This document shows, piece after piece, positions 1-4,302 of a stretch of 5,394 nt of DNA; position 1 is the stretch's first letter, and every line of letters starts with the position of its first letter. Both the position numbers and the translations under genes were made by a program. The stretch covers positions 1 to 5,394 of the forward strand of contig CALHKJ010000084.1 of the NCBI GenBank assembly GCA_938033975.1, in the 5' to 3' direction. This DNA comes from an uncultured Saprospiraceae bacterium. GTDB taxonomy: Bacteria; Bacteroidota; Bacteroidia; Chitinophagales; Saprospiraceae. The notes beneath the pieces were generated by a model. It saw nothing but the letters and a program-made list of their open reading frames with translations. It was not told where the DNA came from and ran no database searches.

Positions 1-135
1 GTACGTTTCTTGTACAAGATCGTTGGCATCTTCTTCATTGTAAGAGAGGTGAAACGCAAAGGTTTTTAGGGCATCAATGTGAGGAAGGAACTCCTCATTG
101 AATATTCGATCGTATTTTTCTTTATCCTGAGACAC
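1..135 (-). CDS. ECF-type RNA polymerase sigma factor, N-terminal part (runs off left edge)
   Basis: Reading the minus strand from a GTG at 135-133 gives 45 codons that stay open to the left edge, so only the N-terminus is present. Residues 14-45 carry a sigma-70 region 2 signature: a helix around EEFLPHIDALKTFAFHL followed by NEEDANDLVQETY, which closely matches the start of Bacteroidota extracytoplasmic-function sigma factors. Such proteins bind core RNA polymerase through region 2 and redirect it to stress or surface-related promoters; the DNA-binding region 4 would lie outside the window. The frame is closed upstream by an in-frame TAG near position 230 and contains no ATG, so GTG at 135 is chosen. 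It gives a family-typical N-terminus (MSQDKEKYDRIF) and lies 18 bases downstream of a TACATTTG box. A GTG at 186-184 is the alternative. The identity is well supported; the start codon is inferred. Confidence 0.85.
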   Translation of the reverse strand, partial: MSQDKEKYDRIFNEEFLPHIDALKTFAFHLSYNEEDANDLVQETY

Positions 136-153
136 TATTAAGTTTCTGTCTTC

Positions 154-161
154 CAAATGTA
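154..161 (-). promoter_or_regulatory. Predicted Bacteroidota -7 box for the ECF sigma factor gene
   Basis: The minus strand reads TACATTTG here, an exact match to the Bacteroidota -7 consensus TAnnTTTG. It would place transcription initiation roughly 13 bases upstream of the GTG at 135. No TTTG is found at the usual 19-21 base spacing; the nearest TTG is about 24 bases upstream. The sigma gene may therefore have its own promoter rather than depending on transcription through the nuclease gene upstream. This is a motif match only. Confidence 0.4.
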
Positions 162-254
162 GCTTTTTTGTTAAAAATAAGGGCACAAGTAGCCCAAGCT
201 TTCCTTCGAAACTTACTACCTGAGTTATCTACCCTTATATAATTAAGGAAACTA

Positions 255-1034
255 TTAACAACTTAGTTCCACAGAAACTGGACAATGATCAGAATGTACA
301 GCATCCGTATGCTGTTTTGATGCTAAAATCCGCTCCTTCAATGCTTTTGAAGCTGAAATGTAATCAATCCTCCAACCCTTGTTATTTTTTCTTGATCCAG
401 CACGGTAACTCCACCAGGTATAGTGGTCTTGGATATCACCATTTATTTGCCGAAAGGCATCTATAAAATCTTTCTTAAACCATGTATTCATCCATTCTCG
501 CTCTTCAGGTCTAAAACCTGAGGGTTTATCTTTCCTTTTAGGATTATGAATATCGATATCCTGATGCACAACATTGTAATCACCAACTAGAACAATATTC
601 TTTCTTTTCTTCAATAGCTTTTTAACCCAAGGCATTAAATCATTGAGAAATTCTACCTTGAATTCATGTCTCTCTTCACTAGCTGATCCAGAAGGGAAAT
701 AGGAATTCAATAAGGTAATATCTCCAAAGTCAGTTCTTAGCATTCTTCCCTCGCGATCGTAGCGATCCATTTTCATTCCAGTCTCAACCTTATCGGCTTC
801 AATTTTTGAAAAAGTAGCAACGCCACTGTAACCTTTTTTTTCTGCAGAATGCCAGTACTGATATTTATATCCAAGAGCTCCAAAAATTTCGGGAGCAATC
901 TGTTCTGGTTGTGCCTTGGTTTCTTGCATGCAAAACACATCTGGTTTTTCTTTTTTCAACCAATCAAGCAGATCTTTTTTTAGCGCAGCACGTACACCGT
1001 TAACGTTATAACTTACAATCTTAATTTTCTTCAT
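255..1034 (-). CDS. xth: Exodeoxyribonuclease III / AP endonuclease (XthA/ExoA family)
   Basis: This cytosolic base excision repair enzyme cleaves the DNA backbone 5' to abasic sites and removes 3'-blocking groups, usually with 3'-5' exonuclease activity. The 259-residue product is full length for the family (E. coli XthA has 268). All the metal-binding and catalytic motifs are visible in order: N10 in SYNVNGVRAA, E38 in QETK, Y112 in NSYFPSG, D152 and N154 in GDYNVVH, D224 in WRIDYISAS, and the terminal D249-H250 pair in SDHCPV. The SYR and PEEREW segments are also family-typical. The ATG at 1034 directly follows the stop codon of the upstream exported-protein gene (TAA then ATG, no gap), so the two are almost certainly co-transcribed and may be translationally coupled. 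No Shine-Dalgarno sequence is seen, which is normal for Bacteroidota. Confidence in function is high; an intact active site suggests normal activity. Confidence 0.96.
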   Translation of the reverse strand: MKKIKIVSYNVNGVRAALKKDLLDWLKKEKPDVFCMQETKAQPEQIAPEIFGALGYKYQYWHSAEKKGYSGVATFSKIEADKVETGMKMDRYDREGRMLRTDFGDITLLNSYFPSGSASEERHEFKVEFLNDLMPWVKKLLKKRKNIVLVGDYNVVHQDIDIHNPKRKDKPSGFRPEEREWMNTWFKKDFIDAFRQINGDIQDHYTWWSYRAGSRKNNKGWRIDYISASKALKERILASKQHTDAVHSDHCPVSVELSC

Positions 1035-1775
1035 TTACTTTACATTAAAAGCTCCTTTACTCAATCCAATATCTGACAATTGATTACCTCCTGCGACATT
1101 GGTAAGTTTTGCCTCCATGCCCAATAATTTTCCATGAGACTCAGAAATCATAGCCCCAGTCGAAAGTGTTTTCCAATCACCCCATTCAACATTGACACCT
1201 TTTACTGGAAGAACCTTTGTCCACATTTGCCAAGATTCCGGTGTATTGTTTTCATCCAACCACCATAAGTAAGAATCTCCAGGTGTAACCCCACCGCTTT
1301 TATAACTTGCCATCAATCCCTTTTTACCATCTTTTTCAACCATAGACCTTTCTACACCCTTATCCATAACTTTATAGGGAGCACAAAACCAAAATGAATC
1401 ATTGCACCAAAAACCCCAAGCTTTATCAATAAGTTTTTTCTTTTTTTCTCCCTCGACAACAGCTCCGTCACTCATAGCCAAACCGTCAACTTCATCAAGA
1501 TCCATAATCACTTTATTCTTTTTCCATTCTATGATTGCAATGTTTTCATCTTTATCCCAATGATAATGATGCCCACCACCAAAGAAAGTCCACTTTAGAT
1601 ATCTGGTTTGATCCCAAGCATCTTTATTCAAAGCATTGAGCATATCTTGGGCTAATGATTCTGCTTGTGCACCTTTTGTCGTTGAAGGAAGTTCTTCACT
1701 CATCACTTTCATACAGGTTACTGAGCAAACAGCTAGCAACAAAAGCAATATCCCAAACCATTTAAACTTTTTCAT
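1035..1775 (-). CDS. Exported tryptophan-rich protein of unknown function
   Basis: I do not recognise a named family for this 246-residue protein. It begins with MKKFKW and a hydrophobic run (residues 7-20), a typical Sec signal peptide, so it should leave the cytoplasm. Cys17 and Cys21 lie at its end, but neither context (LAVC, SVTC) is a good lipobox, so lipoprotein status is uncertain. The mature part is unusually rich in tryptophan (14 in all, at 6, 54, 62, 73, 84, 120, 123, 129, 171, 172, 182, 185, 198 and 201). It has a histidine cluster HHYHW at 69-73, a WCNDSFWFC segment at 123-131 with two cysteines that could pair, and alternating short strands such as IAIIEWKKNKVIMDLDEV. This suggests a beta-rich periplasmic fold, possibly resembling lipoprotein-carrier-like sheets, but that is a guess. 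Its stop abuts the xth start, giving a two-gene unit. The gene is real: long frame, exported N-terminus, coding-like composition. Confidence 0.8.
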   Translation of the reverse strand: MKKFKWFGILLLLLAVCSVTCMKVMSEELPSTTKGAQAESLAQDMLNALNKDAWDQTRYLKWTFFGGGHHYHWDKDENIAIIEWKKNKVIMDLDEVDGLAMSDGAVVEGEKKKKLIDKAWGFWCNDSFWFCAPYKVMDKGVERSMVEKDGKKGLMASYKSGGVTPGDSYLWWLDENNTPESWQMWTKVLPVKGVNVEWGDWKTLSTGAMISESHGKLLGMEAKLTNVAGGNQLSDIGLSKGAFNVK

Positions 1776-1812
1776 ATTTTCTATTTAGTCTTATTTAATC
1801 TACCATATTAAA

Positions 1813-1838
1813 GAAACTTCTATTTTTGCAAGAAGTTT
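1813..1838. repeat. Inverted repeat around the -7 box of the glycosyltransferase promoter
   Basis: Seven-base arms AAACTTC (1814-1820) and GAAGTTT (1832-1838) are perfect reverse complements separated by 11 bases. The spacer contains the predicted -7 element TATTTTTG. The position between two divergent genes and across the promoter core fits a repressor operator, although a chance repeat in AT-rich DNA cannot be excluded. Confidence 0.35.
1821..1828 (+). promoter_or_regulatory. Predicted Bacteroidota -7 box for the glycosyltransferase gene
   Basis: TATTTTTG matches the TAnnTTTG consensus exactly and lies 25 bases before the ATG at 1854, implying a leader of roughly 20 bases. No clear TTTG is present 19-21 bases upstream, so the -33 element is weak or absent. 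The promoter would drive the glycosyltransferase and the overlapping alkyltransferase-like gene. Confidence 0.45.
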
Positions 1839-1853
1839 AATAACAACGCTCAA

Positions 1854-2594
1854 ATGTACAAAGACAAAAGAGTCATCGTAGTAATGCCAGCATATAATGC
1901 AGCGGCTACACTAAAACAAACCTTGGATGAAATTCCAATGGATCTCGTAGATGAAGTGATCCTTTGCGATGATGCCAGTAAGGATAATACGGTGCTCGAA
2001 GCTGAAAAGTTAGGTATTAAGCACATCATTATTCATGATACCAACAAAGGATATGGTGGCAACCAAAAATCTTTGTACAACAAAGCCCTAGAACTTAAAG
2101 GTGATATTGTGATCATGTTGCACCCAGACTACCAATACACTCCCAAATTAATCCCAAGTATGGTTAATATCATTGGAGAGGGTTTGTATCCAGTTGTCTT
2201 AGGGAGCCGAATCTTAGGTAAAGGAGCTTTGAAAGGAGGCATGCCTCTTTACAAATATATTGCAAACCGATTTTTGACCCTGAGTCAAAACTTGCTGGTC
2301 AATTACAAACTATCAGAGTATCACACTGGCTATAGAGCTTTTTCTAGAGATGTTTTAGAAGGAATCAATTTTAATTCCAATTCTGATGACTTCATTTTTG
2401 ATAATCAAATGCTTTCGCAAATTATTTTTTCAAAATTTGATATTGGTGAGGTGACATGTCCTACCAAATATTTTGAAGAAGCTTCATCCATCAATTTTAC
2501 AAGAAGTACAAAGTACGGATTGGGTGTGCTTGGTGTGTCATTGAAACATTTTATTGCCAGGTTGGGTATTTACAAATCAAGCTTATATAAATAA
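1854..2594 (+). CDS. Family 2 glycosyltransferase (dolichyl-phosphate-mannose-synthase-like)
   Basis: This 246-residue protein has the GT-A fold signatures of glycosyltransferase family 2: VMPAYNAAATL (10-20) for the first nucleotide-binding strand, DDASKDNT (39-46) contacting the nucleotide, NKGYGGNQ (64-71), a metal-site equivalent HPDYQYTP (90-97, with D92), GSR (117-119) and HTGYRAFSR (157-165) near the acceptor site. Enzymes of this type move a sugar from a nucleotide donor to an acceptor, often a polyprenyl phosphate, on the cytoplasmic face of the membrane. No transmembrane segment is visible, so it should be soluble or peripheral. Donor and acceptor cannot be told from the sequence, and no polysaccharide gene cluster surrounds it. 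Its TAA shares a base with the next ATG (TAATG), so it heads a two-gene operon. Family assignment is strong; the exact substrate is unknown. Confidence 0.9.
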   Translation: MYKDKRVIVVMPAYNAAATLKQTLDEIPMDLVDEVILCDDASKDNTVLEAEKLGIKHIIIHDTNKGYGGNQKSLYNKALELKGDIVIMLHPDYQYTPKLIPSMVNIIGEGLYPVVLGSRILGKGALKGGMPLYKYIANRFLTLSQNLLVNYKLSEYHTGYRAFSRDVLEGINFNSNSDDFIFDNQMLSQIIFSKFDIGEVTCPTKYFEEASSINFTRSTKYGLGVLGVSLKHFIARLGIYKSSLYK

Positions 2595-2929
2595 TGTCAT
2601 ACTACGACAAGGTATTTGAGGTAACCAAAGCTATCCCAAAAGGGAGAGTAACTACCTATGGCGCTATTGCTGATTTTTTGGCTTTGGGCTCGGCTCGTAT
2701 GGTAGGGTGGGCACTTAATCAATGTCATGTTATGACAGATATTCCTGCACACAGAGTTGTAAACAGTAAAGGAGTCTTAAGTGGTCGCCTGCAATTTGTA
2801 ACACCGACAGCTATGCAAGAACGATTGGAGGCTGAGGGGGTAGAAATTGTCAAACACAAAGTTCAAGAGTTTGATAAGCGGTTTTGGCATCCCTCTGAAA
2901 GCCTAGATCAAACCAAGTTTGGAGCGTGA
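2594..2929 (+). CDS. Alkyltransferase-like protein (ATL), MGMT-family DNA-binding domain without the acceptor cysteine
   Basis: The 111-residue product matches the C-terminal DNA-binding domain of O6-methylguanine-DNA methyltransferase: IPKGRVTTYGAIA (14-26, with the conserved Tyr22), SARMVGWALNQ (33-43, Arg35 at the place of the helix arginine that replaces the flipped base) and IPAHRVVNSKG (50-60). In true methyltransferases the last motif is PCHR with a Cys that accepts the alkyl group; here it is PAHR, so alkyl transfer is not expected. That substitution, together with the lack of the N-terminal domain, is the hallmark of ATL proteins, which bind O6-alkylguanine and hand the lesion to nucleotide excision repair. 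The ATG overlaps the glycosyltransferase stop by one base, indicating translational coupling; the functional link between the two is unclear. It ends with TGA, showing that TGA is used as a stop here. Confidence 0.9.
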   Translation: MSYYDKVFEVTKAIPKGRVTTYGAIADFLALGSARMVGWALNQCHVMTDIPAHRVVNSKGVLSGRLQFVTPTAMQERLEAEGVEIVKHKVQEFDKRFWHPSESLDQTKFGA

Positions 2930-2962
2930 ACTAAGTTTCCAGATTTATAGTTATACATATTG

Positions 2963-2970
2963 TATCTTTA
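2963..2970 (+). promoter_or_regulatory. Possible -7 box for the DUF2147 gene
   Basis: TATCTTTA matches the TAnnTTTG consensus except for its last base and sits 20 bases upstream of the ATG at 2991. No good -33 TTTG is seen. It is the best candidate in the 61-base gap after the alkyltransferase-like gene, but the match is weak. Confidence 0.3.
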
Positions 2971-2990
2971 AACTATTCAAAAGTAATACT

Positions 2991-3416
2991 ATGAAAAATA
3001 TTGTTTTAAGCGTTTTAGTCATTTTCGCTTCCGCAAATGTTGGCATTGCACAAGATGTACTAGGTGTTTGGAAAACCATTGACGATACGGATAATGTCGA
3101 GAAATCTCACATTGAAATCTATGAACAAGACGGAAAGGTCTATGGTAAAGTAATAAAGTTATTAGAGGGCGCAACTGCTACACATTGTAATGACTGTGAG
3201 GGTGACTTAAAGGGTGCACCGATTACAGGAATGGTTATTTTAAAGGATTTGGTTGCAGAAGATGACTATTATGAGGATGGTGAGATCATTGATCCAGCAT
3301 CCGGAAAAGTATATAGTTGTTGGATTCAATTAGAATCTGCTGATAAGCTTAAAGTTCGAGGATTCTTAGGTTTTTCAGTGATTGGAAGGACTCAATACTG
3401 GTATAGAGTCAAATAA
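2991..3416 (+). CDS. Secreted DUF2147-family protein
   Basis: From the ATG at 2991 the product has 141 residues, beginning with a clear Sec signal peptide (MKNIVLSVLVIFASANVGIA, cleavage probably after Ala20). The mature part shows the DUF2147 layout: DVLGVWKTIDD near the start (22-32), an IEIYEQDGKVYGKVIKL strand pair, a CNDC pair at 66-69, a DPASGKVYSCW segment (101-111) and a C-terminal LKVRGFLG...GRTQYWYR segment (120-139). The domain is a small beta-rich, probably lipocalin-like fold found widely in Bacteroidota and Proteobacteria, and its function is not established. The reading frame is open upstream to 2919, but that extension would put 24 non-signal residues ahead of the signal peptide and overlap the previous gene, so 2991 is preferred. 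Cys66, Cys69 and Cys110 could form a disulfide or bind a metal. The gene probably stands alone or continues weakly from the gene before it. Confidence 0.9.
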   Translation: MKNIVLSVLVIFASANVGIAQDVLGVWKTIDDTDNVEKSHIEIYEQDGKVYGKVIKLLEGATATHCNDCEGDLKGAPITGMVILKDLVAEDDYYEDGEIIDPASGKVYSCWIQLESADKLKVRGFLGFSVIGRTQYWYRVK

Positions 3417-3503
3417 TTGACAGTCCAAGAAGAGAAAAGCACAATAAATCGATGTTTGGGGATGTTTTAAGAGTGATTATTATTTAATTCCTAAAATTTG
3501 TGA

Positions 3504-3740
3504 ATGACGCACGATTACACTCCAAACATGCTGGTTAAGTACATTTACAGTGAAACAGACTTATTCGAAACACTGGAAATCGAAAATGCTATCGACAATG
3601 ACGTTCAACTTAAAGAAAGCTATTTGACCCTTAAAAATGGGTACAATATGCTTCCTAAGGTGCAATTTGCACCTTCACAATCTGCTATCGACAATATTTT
3701 ATTCTTTAGCAGTATCCAAGAAACGGATGCATTAGCGTAA
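3504..3740 (+). CDS. Small acidic protein of unknown function, Bacteroidota-type
   Basis: The 78-residue product has no signal peptide, membrane segment or cysteine. It reads as mainly helical: YTPNMLVKYIYSETDLFETLEIENAIDNDVQLKESY (5-40), then PKVQFAPSQSAIDNILFFSS (51-70). From memory it resembles a group of short Bacteroidota proteins with a start like YxPxxLVxYxYxE, an acidic helix and a PKVxFxPS segment; I know of no assigned function. The opening layout (short helix, then a helix beginning E..EIE.A...) recalls the N-terminal domains of anti-sigma factors, but the His-Cys-Cys zinc ligands of that group are missing, so this is only an analogy. It is followed by a strong intrinsic terminator and ends in two consecutive TAA-type stops (TAATAA). 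It is probably a genuine gene transcribed on its own from the 87-base gap upstream. Confidence 0.7.
   Translation: MTHDYTPNMLVKYIYSETDLFETLEIENAIDNDVQLKESYLTLKNGYNMLPKVQFAPSQSAIDNILFFSSIQETDALA
3657..3675. repeat. Perfect 9-bp inverted repeat inside the small acidic-protein gene
   Basis: The arms AAGGTGCAA and TTGCACCTT are exact reverse complements around a single T. In RNA this can fold as a 7-bp stem with a 5-base loop. It lies in the codons for the KVQFAP stretch and has no following T-run, so it is not a terminator. Confidence 0.6.
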
Positions 3741-3762
3741 TAAGCACAACCACAAGAAAAGC

Positions 3763-3798
3763 AAAGGGCAGATATCATTAGATATTTGCCCTTTTTTT
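3763..3798 (+). terminator. Intrinsic (rho-independent) terminator
   Basis: A GGGCAGATAT / ATATTTGCCC stem with one G-T pair closes a six-base loop (CATTAG), is extended by AAA/TTT pairs at the base, and runs into seven consecutive T residues at 3792-3798. It lies 22 bases after the stop of the small acidic-protein gene and ends that transcript. The A-rich left flank could let it act weakly in the other direction too. Confidence 0.88.
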
Positions 3799-3832
3799 AT
3801 GAGTATTGTGGCAATTATTCTAGCTTCCGCAA

Positions 3833-4048
3833 ATGGCTACACCTCTAGAGAAAAAGCTTGGATTGAAAGATGGACAAAGGGTTTCTTTGATCGATGTCCC
3901 AGATTATTATGAAAACTTGTTTACTTCTTTCCCTGAAATACAACTAAAGAGCAGAGCTACTGTTGAATTAATTCATTTCTTTGCAAAATCTCAGAAAGAA
4001 CTGATTCAAAAACTCCCAAAATTGAAGAAAAGGATCGTTCAGAATTGA
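3833..4048 (+). CDS. DUF3052 protein, N-terminal fragment
   Basis: This is the part actually translated from the first ATG: 71 residues ending at the premature TGA. It contains the N-terminal strand-helix region, including TPLEKKLGLKDGQRV and the helix ending KLPKLKKRIVQN, but lacks the conserved W-P-K and DEIWSG segments. On its own it would be roughly half of the domain and probably unstable unless it pairs with the second fragment. Confidence 0.5.
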   Translation: MATPLEKKLGLKDGQRVSLIDVPDYYENLFTSFPEIQLKSRATVELIHFFAKSQKELIQKLPKLKKRIVQN

Positions 4049-4219
4049 ATGATCTGGGTTTCATGGCCGAAGAAGTCGTCAAAAGTTGAAACAGACATAG
4101 TTGAGAGCATAATTCGCAATTATGCAATAGAAATAGGGCTTGTGGACGTAAAAGTTTGCGCTGTAGACGAAATTTGGTCCGGATTAAAGCTGGTAATTCC
4201 GCTAAAATATAGGAAGTAA
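4049..4219 (+). CDS. DUF3052 protein, C-terminal fragment (possible reinitiation product)
   Basis: The ATG at 4049-4051 touches the upstream TGA and is in the same frame. The 56-residue product starts MIWVSWPKKSSKV and includes GLVDVKVCAVDEIWSGLKL, the most conserved part of the domain, ending LKYRK. Ribosomes terminating at the TGA could restart here without moving. Whether the fragment is made cannot be decided from sequence. Confidence 0.4.
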   Translation: MIWVSWPKKSSKVETDIVESIIRNYAIEIGLVDVKVCAVDEIWSGLKLVIPLKYRK

Positions 4220-4225
4220 AAACAA

Positions 4226-4250
4226 AAAATGTCTGAATATTCGACATTTT
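4226..4250. promoter_or_regulatory. Dyad upstream of recA: candidate operator or weak terminator
   Basis: AAAATGTC (4226-4233) and GACATTTT (4243-4250) are perfect 8-bp reverse complements around the nine bases TGAATATTC, the last eight of which are themselves palindromic. The right half overlaps the predicted -33 region of the recA promoter, which is where a repressor would act. The alternative is a hairpin terminating the DUF3052 transcript; the stem is AT-rich and followed by only four T residues, so this would be inefficient. Confidence 0.45.
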
Positions 4251-4271
4251 AAAATATTATGCATACCTTTG
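4240..4271 (+). promoter_or_regulatory. Predicted recA promoter (-33 TTCG, -7 TACCTTTG)
   Basis: TACCTTTG at 4264-4271 is an exact TAnnTTTG -7 box. TTCG at 4240-4243, one base away from the TTTG -33 consensus, lies 20 bases upstream, within the usual 19-21. Transcription would begin near 4278, giving a leader of about 25 bases before the ATG at 4303. This is the best-formed promoter in the window. Confidence 0.6.
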
Positions 4272-4302
4272 ATATGTAATTAAGATTTAAAAGAACTAAA
4301 CA

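Larger units (their letters stand above)
3833..4219 (+). pseudogene. DUF3052-family gene split by an in-frame TGA
   Basis: One reading frame from ATG 3833 to TAA 4217-4219 encodes a recognisable DUF3052 protein (128 positions counting the stop), interrupted once, by TGA at 4046-4048. The N-terminal part has the family start TPLEKKLGLKDGQRVSLIDVP and the middle HFFAKSQKELIQKLPKLKKR; the C-terminal part has WVSWPKKSSKVETDI and GLVDVKVCAVDEIWSGLKLV, the most conserved family segments. By recall of relatives, the interrupted position is normally the Gly of a G-hydrophobic-W motif, so a single GGA to TGA change would explain it. An ATG follows the TGA directly, so reinitiation could make two fragments. 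The remaining frame shows no other damage, suggesting a recent event, a sequencing error or functional splitting. DUF3052 has no established role. The gene lies between a terminator and recA. Confidence 0.75.

Noticed and set aside
184..186. GTG at 186-184 (minus strand) as an alternative start for the sigma factor
   Set aside because: It adds 17 residues not typical of the family and would place the predicted -7 box inside the coding region.
235..250. CCTTA/TAAGG inverted repeat between xth and the sigma gene as a terminator
   Set aside because: The stem is only 5 bp and AT-rich, with no T-run on either strand.
2919..2990. Upstream ATG at 2919 extending the DUF2147 protein by 24 residues
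   Set aside because: It would overlap the alkyltransferase-like gene and bury a textbook signal peptide; the ATG at 2991 gives the normal exported form.
3417..3422. TTGACA, an exact E. coli-type -35 hexamer
   Set aside because: No TATAAT-like box lies 16-18 bases downstream, and the promoters in this window follow the Bacteroidota TTTG/TAnnTTTG pattern.
4046..4048. TGA read as selenocysteine or as tryptophan (altered genetic code)
   Set aside because: The family has Gly rather than Cys or Trp here by recall, no selenocysteine-insertion hairpin is evident just downstream, and TGA ends the alkyltransferase-like gene normally at 2927-2929.
3957..4247. Minus-strand open frame of 96 codons opposite the DUF3052 gene
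   Set aside because: It is antisense to a recognisable DUF3052 frame, has no family signature, and its start lies inside the recA upstream dyad; it is a shadow frame.
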